This document shows, piece after piece, positions 9,637-17,512 of a stretch of DNA of 64,000 nt. Under the pieces are notes generated by a model, which did no database searches, was not told where the DNA came from, and saw nothing but the letters and a program-made list of their open reading frames with translations. A program made the translations under genes and the position numbers. Every line of letters begins with the position of its first letter. The stretch's first letter is position 1. Origin of the DNA: Pseudomonas libanensis (lineage in GTDB: Bacteria; Pseudomonadota; Gammaproteobacteria; Pseudomonadales; Pseudomonadaceae); the NCBI RefSeq assembly GCF_001439685.1, contig NZ_JYLH01000007.1, positions 186,001 through 250,000 on the forward strand, read 5' to 3'.

Positions 9637-10638
9637 ATGCCTTTTATCCGTGCGTTGTGCGTCGCTGGCCTGTTTTCAGGCGCTGCCGCTCCCGTGTTCG
9701 CCGCCACCTATGGCTCCGAGCTGCAAGGGTTTCAATACCCTTATCCGCTGCAGCATTTCTCCTTCCAATCCCAAGGCAAATCCCTGCAAATGGGTTACAT
9801 GGACGTCCCCCCCAAAGGCACAGCCAACGGTCGCAGCGTGGTGCTGATGCACGGCAAGAACTTCTGCGGCGCCACCTGGGAAGGTTCGATCAAGGCCCTG
9901 AACGAGGCCGGTTACCGCGTGATCGCGCCGGACCAGATCGGCTTCTGCACTTCCAGCAAACCCGACCACTACCAGTACAGCTTCCAGCAACTGGCGACCA
10001 ACACCCACCAATTGCTGGAAAAACTCGGCATCCAGAAGGCCACAGTGATCGGCCACTCCACCGGCGGCATGCTCGCCACCCGTTATGCGCTGATGTATCC
10101 GACCCAAACCGAGCAGCTTGGGCTGGTGAATCCTATCGGCCTGGAAGACTGGAAAGCCCTGGGCGTGCCCTACCAGAGTGTCGACCAGTGGTATCAGCGT
10201 GAGTTGAAGATGAGCGCCGACGGCGTGCGCAACTATGAGCGCGACACCTATTACGTCGGGCGCTGGAAACCCGAATACGAGCGTTGGGTGGATATGCTCG
10301 TCGGCCTGAACAAAGGCCCTGGGCACACCCAGGTGGCACGGAATTCGGCGTTGATTTACGACATGATCTTTACCCAGCCGGTGTACTACGAATTCAAGGA
10401 CTTGCAGGTGCCCACCTTGCTGCTGATCGGCACCAGCGACACCACCGCCATCGGCAAAGATGTCGCGCCGCCGGCAGTCAAGGCCAGGATTGGCAATTAC
10501 CAAGTGCTGGGCAAGCAGGTGGCCAAGCTGATTCCCCACGCCACCCTCGTGGAATTCCCAGGCTTAGGCCATGCGCCACAGATGGAAGAGCCGGAGCAGT
10601 TTCATAAAGCGCTGTTGCAGGGTTTGAAAACCCTTTGA
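9637..10638 (+). CDS. exported alpha/beta-hydrolase
   Basis: 333 residues with an N-terminal signal peptide (MPFIRALCVAGLFSGAAAPVFA), so it is probably periplasmic. The fold is a classic alpha/beta hydrolase: an oxyanion HGKNFCGATW, nucleophile elbow GHSTGGM (Ser near residue 143), Asp in LLIGTSDTT and a C-terminal His in GLGHAPQMEEP. ATG at 9637 has GGAG nine bases upstream and begins the signal peptide, so it is preferred to a start five codons earlier. The substrate is unknown; similar proteins are annotated as haloalkane dehalogenase-like or proline iminopeptidase-like hydrolases. Confidence 0.86.
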   Translation: MPFIRALCVAGLFSGAAAPVFAATYGSELQGFQYPYPLQHFSFQSQGKSLQMGYMDVPPKGTANGRSVVLMHGKNFCGATWEGSIKALNEAGYRVIAPDQIGFCTSSKPDHYQYSFQQLATNTHQLLEKLGIQKATVIGHSTGGMLATRYALMYPTQTEQLGLVNPIGLEDWKALGVPYQSVDQWYQRELKMSADGVRNYERDTYYVGRWKPEYERWVDMLVGLNKGPGHTQVARNSALIYDMIFTQPVYYEFKDLQVPTLLLIGTSDTTAIGKDVAPPAVKARIGNYQVLGKQVAKLIPHATLVEFPGLGHAPQMEEPEQFHKALLQGLKTL

Positions 10639-10663
10639 TCCAACCTTTGCGAGGCACGCGTAA

Positions 10664-11617
10664 ATGTCGGTACAGATTGCAGTGATGGATGATTGGCAGA
10701 ATGTAGCCAGGGGTGTGGTGGATTGGTCGGTGCTGGACGCCGTGGGCCAGGTGCATTTTCTCCACGATTACCCCGCCGACACCGCCACGATGGTCGAGCG
10801 TCTGCAGGGCTTCGACGTGATTTGTGTGATGCGCGAGCGCTCAACCTTCGACAAGGCGCTGCTGCAAGGCCTGCCGACGCTCAAATTGCTGGTGACCGGC
10901 GGCATGCGCAATGCGGCTATCGATATTCCCGCCGCCAAGGCCCTGGGTATCCAGGTGTGCGGCACCGACAGCTACAAACACGCGGCACCGGAACTGACTT
11001 GGGCGTTGATCATGGCCTCCACGCGCAATCTGCTTGCCGAAGCCAACTCGCTACGCGCAGGCGGCTGGCAGGTTGGCCTGGGCGGCGACCTGCATGGCAA
11101 GACCTTGGCAATTCTCGGCCTGGGCAGTATCGGCCAGAAGGTCGCCCGGTTCGGCCAGGTGTTCGGCATGCGGGTGATAGCCTGGAGTGAGAACCTTACG
11201 CCGCAGCGGGCGGCAGAATCTGGGGTCACCTGGGTCGGCAAGCGCGAACTGTTCGAGCAGGCCGATATCCTGAGCATTCATTTAGTGCTCAGTGAACGCA
11301 GCCGTGGCTTGGTGGATACCCAGGCGTTGGGCTGGATGAAACCGACGGCGCGCCTGGTCAACACCGCACGCGGGCCGATTGTGGACGAACAGGCCCTGGT
11401 GCAGGCGCTGAGCAGCGGCCGCCTGGCCGGAGCGGCGCTGGACGTATACGCCGAGGAACCGCTGCCGGCTGACCATCCGTTGCGCAGCTTGCCCAACGTG
11501 CTGGCGACGCCCCACATCGGGTATGTGAGCGAGCAGAATTACCGGCAGTTCTATCAGCAGATGATCGAGGACATCCAGGCCTGGGCCAAGGGTGTGCCCG
11601 TTCGTATACTCGGCTGA
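10664..11617 (+). CDS. D-2-hydroxyacid dehydrogenase (NAD-dependent)
   Basis: 317 residues of the D-isomer-specific 2-hydroxyacid dehydrogenase family. The Rossmann motif is GLGSIGQKVA. The catalytic Arg lies in NTARGPIVDE together with the Glu-containing loop, and the catalytic His is in ATPHIGYVSE. It would interconvert a 2-oxoacid and a D-2-hydroxyacid in the cytoplasm. The gene starts 25 bases after the hydrolase stop on the same strand and may share a transcript. A specific substrate (glycerate, lactate, phosphoglycerate) cannot be assigned. Confidence 0.85.
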   Translation: MSVQIAVMDDWQNVARGVVDWSVLDAVGQVHFLHDYPADTATMVERLQGFDVICVMRERSTFDKALLQGLPTLKLLVTGGMRNAAIDIPAAKALGIQVCGTDSYKHAAPELTWALIMASTRNLLAEANSLRAGGWQVGLGGDLHGKTLAILGLGSIGQKVARFGQVFGMRVIAWSENLTPQRAAESGVTWVGKRELFEQADILSIHLVLSERSRGLVDTQALGWMKPTARLVNTARGPIVDEQALVQALSSGRLAGAALDVYAEEPLPADHPLRSLPNVLATPHIGYVSEQNYRQFYQQMIEDIQAWAKGVPVRILG

Positions 11618-12108
11618 CGCACCAAATCAGTGCGAGCGCCTGCTTAGCCTGCCCCTGGAGCGAGCTTGCTCGCGAAAACCGCCAATGATAACGCGGACCT
11701 TCAAGGTGCGCGCGGCGCTCTCGAGTGCGTCGCGAGCAAGCTCGCTCCTGCGAAGAGAGAAGGCTAATCGCCAGCAGCCTAAGCTTAAAAGTTTTTTGTC
11801 CTACAAAATCCCGCTGAAAACCCTACAGGCGCTGGGATCTGTCCTAGACTGATGACCGATGGGTCCGTTCCAAAACAAAAACCCCGCAAAAAATCGAAAC
11901 TTTCGAACTCTGCCGCAGGTCCAGTTTTAGGTAAGGACGAGCATACGCGCATCACGCCAAATGCCCGTCCATCCAATCTTTTTTAGCCTGAGCCGCAACT
12001 GGCATACGCCTTGCCAGTTTGTACAGCGCTTGTGTGCCTGGCCGCAGGATGCGGTCAATCGGAGCCGATGGCAGCGGGCCATTAGCCAACCAACAGTGGG
12101 AGTGCATT
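11618..12108. other. intergenic region upstream of glgA
   Basis: 491 bases without a credible gene. It holds the REP pair listed separately and, at 11894-11906, a small perfect palindrome (tcgaaa-c-tttcga). It presumably also carries the promoter of the glycogen/trehalose operon, for which I could not identify a convincing sigma-70 or AlgU box. Confidence 0.5.
11657..11748. repeat. inverted REP pair (REPIN-like)
   Basis: A 19-base element containing gagcgagcttgctcgcga at 11657-11675 recurs as its exact reverse complement at 11730-11748, and each copy is itself palindromic. This is the fluorescent-pseudomonad intergenic REP layout, here downstream of the dehydrogenase gene. Confidence 0.85.
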
Positions 12109-13665
12109 ATGATCAGTGCCGCAGTAGATACTCAGGGAGAGCGTTTTAGTCAGCCGGCAGGGGGGGCTAAGTCTTTGGCCGACCTGCCCAACACTGTGCG
12201 GCCGATCGTGAGTCAGAACCCGAATCGAAAGAAAGTGTTGTTCGTCACCTCCGAATTCGCCGACCTGGTGAAAACCGGCGGCCTGGGTGATGTGTCCGCC
12301 GCCCTGCCCCGCGCCATGGCGCACCTGCACGATGTGCGGGTGCTGATCCCCGGATACCCGCAGGTGATGGAAAGCGACAACCCGATTCACATTGTCGGTG
12401 AGCTGGGCGGCCACGCCGCGTTGCCACCGTGCAAGATCGGGCGCATGGACCTCAAGGACGGCCTGGTCATCTATGTACTGATCTGCCCCGAGCTGTACGA
12501 GCGCGAAGGCACGCCCTACGGCGCCGACAACGGTCGCGACTGGCCCGACAACCATATTCGCTTCGCTCGCCTGGGCCTGGCCGCCGCCGACATGGCCGCC
12601 AACCTGGCGCAAATCCACTGGTGCCCGGACCTGGTGCACGCCCACGACTGGCCCGCTGGCCTGGCCCCGGCATATATGCACTGGCGTGGGTCACGCACGC
12701 CGACGCTGTTCACCATTCATAACCTGGCCTACCAGGGCGTGGTGAGCCTGGCGTCGACGCCCGAGCTGGGCATTCCGCCCCACGCCTTGCAACAGGAAGG
12801 CATGGAGTTCTACGGCAAGATGTCGTTTCTCAAGGCCGGCATGGCCTATTCAAGCCATATCACCACCGTGAGCGCCACCTACGCCCAGGAAATCACCACC
12901 CCGGAATTCGGCTGCGGCCTGGATGGGTTTCTCGCCAGCAAGACCCAGCAAGGTCTGCTCAGCGGGATTCCCAACGGCATCGACGAAAGCTGGGAAACCT
13001 CCACCGACACGCACCTGACCCACAACTTCAATATCGGCGACTGGGAAGGCAAGGCCATCAACGCCGCCCATGTGCGCGAGCTGTTTGGGCTGCAGCCATC
13101 CAGCGGCCCGCTGTTCGCTGTGGTGTCGCGCCTGGTCTACCAGAAGGGCCTGGACCTGACCGAGGCGGTCGCCGGTTTCATCGTCGAAAACGGCGGCCAG
13201 ATCGCGATCATCGGCCGTGGCGAGCCGGAAGAAGAACAGGCCATGCGCGAGCTGGCGTTGCGCTTCCCGGGCCAGGTAGGCGTGCGCATTGGCTTCAACG
13301 AGACCGATGCTCGACGCATGTTCGCCGGCAGCGACTTCCTGCTGATGCCGTCGCGCTATGAGCCGTGCGGCCTGAGCCAGATGTATGCACAGCGCTTCGG
13401 CTCGTTGCCGGTGGCACGTAACACCGGCGGCCTGGCGGACACAATTGAAAATGGCGTCACTGGTTTTCTGTTCAACGAGTCCACTGTGGACAGCTACAAG
13501 GAAGCCCTGAGCCGCGCCTTCAAGGTCTTTGCCCTGCCTGGCCTGCTCAACGCCATGCGCAGCTGCGCCATGACCCAACCTTTCAACTGGTGTCAGGCGG
13601 TAGAACCCTACGCCGAACTCTACGAACAACTGGTGGCCAAGGCTCTGGGGAAATCGACTAAATAA
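12109..13665 (+). CDS. glgA: glycogen synthase
   Basis: GT5 enzyme that transfers glucose from ADP-glucose to a growing alpha-1,4-glucan. The 518 residues contain the ADP-glucose-binding KTGGLGDV (Lys55) and the C-terminal region SRYEPCGLSQMYA with the conserved Glu. About 40 extra N-terminal residues precede KVLFVTSEF. ATG at 12109 is preceded by GGGAG eight bases away, so an upstream in-frame start was not used. It is the first gene of the glycogen/trehalose operon and is followed by treZ after 20 bases. Confidence 0.95.
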   Translation: MISAAVDTQGERFSQPAGGAKSLADLPNTVRPIVSQNPNRKKVLFVTSEFADLVKTGGLGDVSAALPRAMAHLHDVRVLIPGYPQVMESDNPIHIVGELGGHAALPPCKIGRMDLKDGLVIYVLICPELYEREGTPYGADNGRDWPDNHIRFARLGLAAADMAANLAQIHWCPDLVHAHDWPAGLAPAYMHWRGSRTPTLFTIHNLAYQGVVSLASTPELGIPPHALQQEGMEFYGKMSFLKAGMAYSSHITTVSATYAQEITTPEFGCGLDGFLASKTQQGLLSGIPNGIDESWETSTDTHLTHNFNIGDWEGKAINAAHVRELFGLQPSSGPLFAVVSRLVYQKGLDLTEAVAGFIVENGGQIAIIGRGEPEEEQAMRELALRFPGQVGVRIGFNETDARRMFAGSDFLLMPSRYEPCGLSQMYAQRFGSLPVARNTGGLADTIENGVTGFLFNESTVDSYKEALSRAFKVFALPGLLNAMRSCAMTQPFNWCQAVEPYAELYEQLVAKALGKSTK

Positions 13666-13685
13666 TCATTGGGAGGGCTTCATAG

Positions 13686-15431
13686 ATGCCACCACGGACT
13701 CTGGAAACCTCGTCCCACGGCGCAATCATGCTGGACGCGCAACACACGCGTTTTGCTCTGTGGGCGCCAGATGCGCTTCATGTCAGCGTTGAATTGGAAC
13801 ACGGGAAATCCATTGCCATGCTGCCCCAGGCAGATGGTTGGTTCGAAGTAAAGGCGGCGTGCCCTGCCAGCACGCTCTACCGCTTCAACATCGATGGGGA
13901 AAAGGCGGTGCCCGACCCCGCGTCCAGGGCCCAGGCCGTGGATGTGCACGGTTGGAGCCGAGTGGTTGACCCGCACGCCTATGAGTGGCGCCATAGCCAG
14001 TGGCATGGCCGCCCCTGGCATACGGCGGTGATCTACGAACTGCACGTTGGCGCCATGGGCGGTTACGCCGAGGTGGAGAAGCACCTGGCGCGCCTGGCCG
14101 AGCTGGGCATCACCGCCATTGAGCTGATGCCTTTGGCGCAATTTCCCGGCGAACGCAATTGGGGCTACGACGGCGTGTTGCCCTACGCGCCCCACGCCTC
14201 ATATGGCTCACCCGAGCAACTCAAGCACCTGATCGACAGCGCCCATGCCCACGGCCTCGCCGTGATCCTGGATGTGGTCTACAACCACTTCGGGCCCGAC
14301 GGCAATTACCTGGGCCAGTACGCCCAGGGGTTCTTCCAGGAAGACGTGCACACGCCCTGGGGCGCAGGCATCGATTTCGAACGCCGTGAAGTACGGGATT
14401 TCTTCCTCGATAACGCCTTGATGTGGTTGCTGGAATACCGCTTCGACGGCCTGCGCCTGGATGCGGTGCACGCCATCGATAATCCCGGTTTCCTGAAAGA
14501 ACTTGCGCAGCGAGTGCGTCAGCGGGTGGACAGCGGGCGTCACGTCTGGCTGGTGCTGGAAAACGAGCTGAACCAGGCCAGCCTGCTAGAGGAGGATTTT
14601 GACGCCCAATGGAATGATGACTTTCATAACGTGCTGCACGTGCTGCTGACCGGTGAAACCGATGCCTATTACAGCGACTTCGCCGAACAGCCCACTGCCA
14701 AGTTGGCACGCTGCCTGGGCGAAGGGTTTATCTACCAGGGCGACACCACCCGCCATGGTCATGCACGCGGCGAACCCAGTGCCGATCTTGCGCCCAGCGC
14801 CTTCGTGGCGTTTCTGCAGAACCACGACCAGGTCGGTAACCGCGCCCTGGGCGAACGTCTGCACCAGCTATGTTCGCCCCAGGCGCTGAAAGCGGCGACC
14901 GCCCTGTTGCTGCTGGGCCCCATGATTCCGATGATCTTCATGGGCGATGAGGTTAACGCCACCGAACCCTTCCTGTTTTTCACCGACCATCACGGTGAAC
15001 TGGCCGAGGCGGTGCGCGAAGGTCGGCGCAATGAGTTCGCCGATTTCGCCGCATTTCACGACCCCGAGCAACGCGAGCGCATCCCCGACCCCAACGCATT
15101 GCCCACCTTCCTGCAATCGATGCCTTCATTTGTCGAGAACGACCACGCCCAGTTCTATCGTCACCTGCTGAGCCTGCGCCACCTGCATGTGGCGCCGCAT
15201 CTGCCCGGCGCCACGGCCCTGGGCGCACAGGTGCTGGCCGAGGGCGCCGTCACGGCGCGTTGGCGCCTGGGCAACGGCAGCCTGTTGCAGATCGACCTGA
15301 ACCTTGGCGAACAGCCCCTCGACCACCCGGCGCCCCGACACCTCATCTTCCAAACGCCGGCCGAGCAAGGTGCGCAGTTGCCACCCCACAGCGCCCGCGT
15401 TTCCCTATCCCCTGCTGGAGAACACTTTTGA
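13686..15431 (+). CDS. treZ: malto-oligosyltrehalose trehalohydrolase
   Basis: GH13 enzyme that releases trehalose from the maltooligosyl-trehalose made by TreY. The 581 residues comprise an N-terminal beta-sandwich, a catalytic barrel with ELHVGAMG, DVVYNHFGPDG, the nucleophile region FDGLRLDAVHAI, the acid Glu in LVLENELN and QNHDQVGNRA, then the family-specific FTDHHGELAEAVREGRRNEF. Length and motifs are complete. GGAGG precedes the ATG. The last codons overlap malQ by four bases, so translation of the two is likely coupled. Confidence 0.95.
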   Translation: MPPRTLETSSHGAIMLDAQHTRFALWAPDALHVSVELEHGKSIAMLPQADGWFEVKAACPASTLYRFNIDGEKAVPDPASRAQAVDVHGWSRVVDPHAYEWRHSQWHGRPWHTAVIYELHVGAMGGYAEVEKHLARLAELGITAIELMPLAQFPGERNWGYDGVLPYAPHASYGSPEQLKHLIDSAHAHGLAVILDVVYNHFGPDGNYLGQYAQGFFQEDVHTPWGAGIDFERREVRDFFLDNALMWLLEYRFDGLRLDAVHAIDNPGFLKELAQRVRQRVDSGRHVWLVLENELNQASLLEEDFDAQWNDDFHNVLHVLLTGETDAYYSDFAEQPTAKLARCLGEGFIYQGDTTRHGHARGEPSADLAPSAFVAFLQNHDQVGNRALGERLHQLCSPQALKAATALLLLGPMIPMIFMGDEVNATEPFLFFTDHHGELAEAVREGRRNEFADFAAFHDPEQRERIPDPNALPTFLQSMPSFVENDHAQFYRHLLSLRHLHVAPHLPGATALGAQVLAEGAVTARWRLGNGSLLQIDLNLGEQPLDHPAPRHLIFQTPAEQGAQLPPHSARVSLSPAGEHF

Positions 15432-17512
15432 GCGAAGCGAACCTGGAACTACTCGCCAGCCGCGCGGGCCTGGCCGTCGATTGGATCGATGCCAACGGTC
15501 GCCCGCAACATGTGCAAGCCGATGCCCTGCGTGCGGTCCTCAAAGGGCTGGGGCACCCGGCCGACACCGATGCCGAGATCGACGCCAGCCTGCGCGAGCT
15601 TGAGCAAGTACAACAAGACACCCACCTGCCGCCGTTGATGACCACCGACAGCGGTGAAGGCCTGGACCTGGCGCGCTACTTCGCACCGGACACCCCGTGT
15701 CGCGTCAGCCTCGAAGGCGGTGAAACCCTGGAGCTGCGCCTCGACGGCGATGCCGTGCTGCCCGGTGTGATCGCCCTCGGCTACCACCAGGTACATATCG
15801 ACGGGCAAACTTTCACCCTGGCCGTTGCCCCCGCCCACTGCTTCAGCGTGGCCGACGCGGTGGACAGCCGCCCCGCCCGAGCCTGGGGTTTGAGCGCGCA
15901 GCTGTATGCCCTGCGCCGCCTCGGCGATGGCGGCTTCGGCGACACCCTGGCCCTGGAGCATCTGGTGCGCGCGGCCGCCGAGCGCGGTGCCGAGGCGGTG
16001 GCGATCAGCCCGATGCACGCGATGTTCAGCGCCGACACCGAACGTTTCAGCCCTTACTCGCCGTCCAGCCGCCTGTTTCTCAACAGCCTGTATGCTTCGC
16101 CCGCGTGCATCCTGGGTGAGCGTGAGGTGCGCAATGCCATCGAAGCCGCCGGGCTGGCGGACGAACTGCACGCACTGGAGCAACTGCCCCTGATCGACTG
16201 GCCCGCCGCCGCCAAGGCCAAGCAACGCCTGTTGCGTACGTTGTATGAAGACTTCCGCCAGGGCGCGCACCCGCAGCATGCCGACTTCCAGAGCTTCCGC
16301 CAGTGCGGCGGCGAAGCCCTGGAAAACCATTGCCGGTTCGAGGCCATACAAGCCCAGCGCGCCGCCGCCGGCGAAGACCTCGACTGGCGCCATTGGCCCG
16401 AAGCCTGGCGCACCCCGCAAAGCCCGGCCCTCGCGCAGTTTGCCGAGCAAAACCGCGATGAGATCGGTTACTTCGCCTTCACCCAATGGCTGATTGCCCG
16501 CAGCCTGGAGCGCGCACAACAAGCCGCCCGTGGCAGCGGCATGGGCATCGGCCTGATTGCCGACCTGGCGGTGGGCGCGGACGGCGGCGGCAGCCAGGCC
16601 TGGAGCCGCCAGGATGAGCTGCTGGCCGACCTGACCGTCGGCGCACCGCCGGACATTCTCAACCGTGCGGGCCAGGGTTGGGGCATCTCGGCGTTCTCCC
16701 CCGAAGGCCTCAAGCGCAACGGCTTTCGTGCCTTTATCGAAATGCTGCGGGCCAACTTCGCCCATGCCGGCGGCTTGCGTATCGATCATGTGATGGGCCT
16801 GCAGCGCCTGTGGGTCATTCCCCTGGGTGCCTCGCCCCATGAAGGTGCCTACCTGTATTACCCGGTGGACGACCTGCTGCGCCTGCTGGCCCTGGAATCC
16901 CACCGCCACCAGGCCATCGTCCTCGGTGAAGACCTCGGCACCGTGCCCGACGGCCTGCGCGAGAAGCTCAGCGCCCGCTCGATCCTGGGCATGCGCGTGC
17001 TGCTGTTCGAACAGAACCATGAAGGCCAATTCAAGCCGATCCTGGACTGGCCTGACAACGCCTTGGCCACCACCAGCACCCACGACTTACCCACCCTCAA
17101 CGGTTGGTGGCACAGCCGCGATATCGAATGGAATATCCAACTCGGCCTGATCGACGCCCCGACCGTGGAGCAATGGAGCGAGCACCGCTTGCACGAACGC
17201 CAGGCGCTGCGCCAAGCCTTGGGTCAGGACCCACAGAACTTTGTCGATGAGATCCGCAACGACACCGACCATATGATCGACGCCAGTGTGCGCTACCTGG
17301 GGCATACCCGCGCGCCACTGGTGTTGCTGCCGCTGGAGGACGCACTGGGCATCCAAGAGCAAGCCAACCTGCCCGGCACCCTCGACACCCACCCCAATTG
17401 GCGCCGTCGCCTGCCAGGCGAGGCCGCCAGCCTGCTCGACAATAATAGTGCTGCGCGCCGCCTCGAACTGCTGGCGGTAGCGCGCAACCAAGCTTATGAG
17501 CGTGACCGATGA
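15428..17512 (+). CDS. malQ: 4-alpha-glucanotransferase (amylomaltase)
   Basis: GH77 disproportionating enzyme that rearranges alpha-1,4-glucans and feeds maltodextrins into the trehalose and glycogen branches. The 694 residues carry LRIDHVMGLQRLWVIP with the nucleophile Asp, LGEDLGTVPDGLREKL with the acid/base Glu and TSTHDLPTLNGWW with the third Asp. The start is set at TTG 15428: it forms a TTGA overlap with the treZ stop and GGAG lies seven bases upstream. A 56-codon upstream extension overlaps treZ and reads as low-complexity shadow, so it was rejected. Confidence 0.94.
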   Translation: MSEANLELLASRAGLAVDWIDANGRPQHVQADALRAVLKGLGHPADTDAEIDASLRELEQVQQDTHLPPLMTTDSGEGLDLARYFAPDTPCRVSLEGGETLELRLDGDAVLPGVIALGYHQVHIDGQTFTLAVAPAHCFSVADAVDSRPARAWGLSAQLYALRRLGDGGFGDTLALEHLVRAAAERGAEAVAISPMHAMFSADTERFSPYSPSSRLFLNSLYASPACILGEREVRNAIEAAGLADELHALEQLPLIDWPAAAKAKQRLLRTLYEDFRQGAHPQHADFQSFRQCGGEALENHCRFEAIQAQRAAAGEDLDWRHWPEAWRTPQSPALAQFAEQNRDEIGYFAFTQWLIARSLERAQQAARGSGMGIGLIADLAVGADGGGSQAWSRQDELLADLTVGAPPDILNRAGQGWGISAFSPEGLKRNGFRAFIEMLRANFAHAGGLRIDHVMGLQRLWVIPLGASPHEGAYLYYPVDDLLRLLALESHRHQAIVLGEDLGTVPDGLREKLSARSILGMRVLLFEQNHEGQFKPILDWPDNALATTSTHDLPTLNGWWHSRDIEWNIQLGLIDAPTVEQWSEHRLHERQALRQALGQDPQNFVDEIRNDTDHMIDASVRYLGHTRAPLVLLPLEDALGIQEQANLPGTLDTHPNWRRRLPGEAASLLDNNSAARRLELLAVARNQAYERDR

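Noticed and set aside
15449..17083. 544-codon open frame antisense to malQ
   Set aside because: Same compositional artefact; the malQ frame carries all GH77 motifs.
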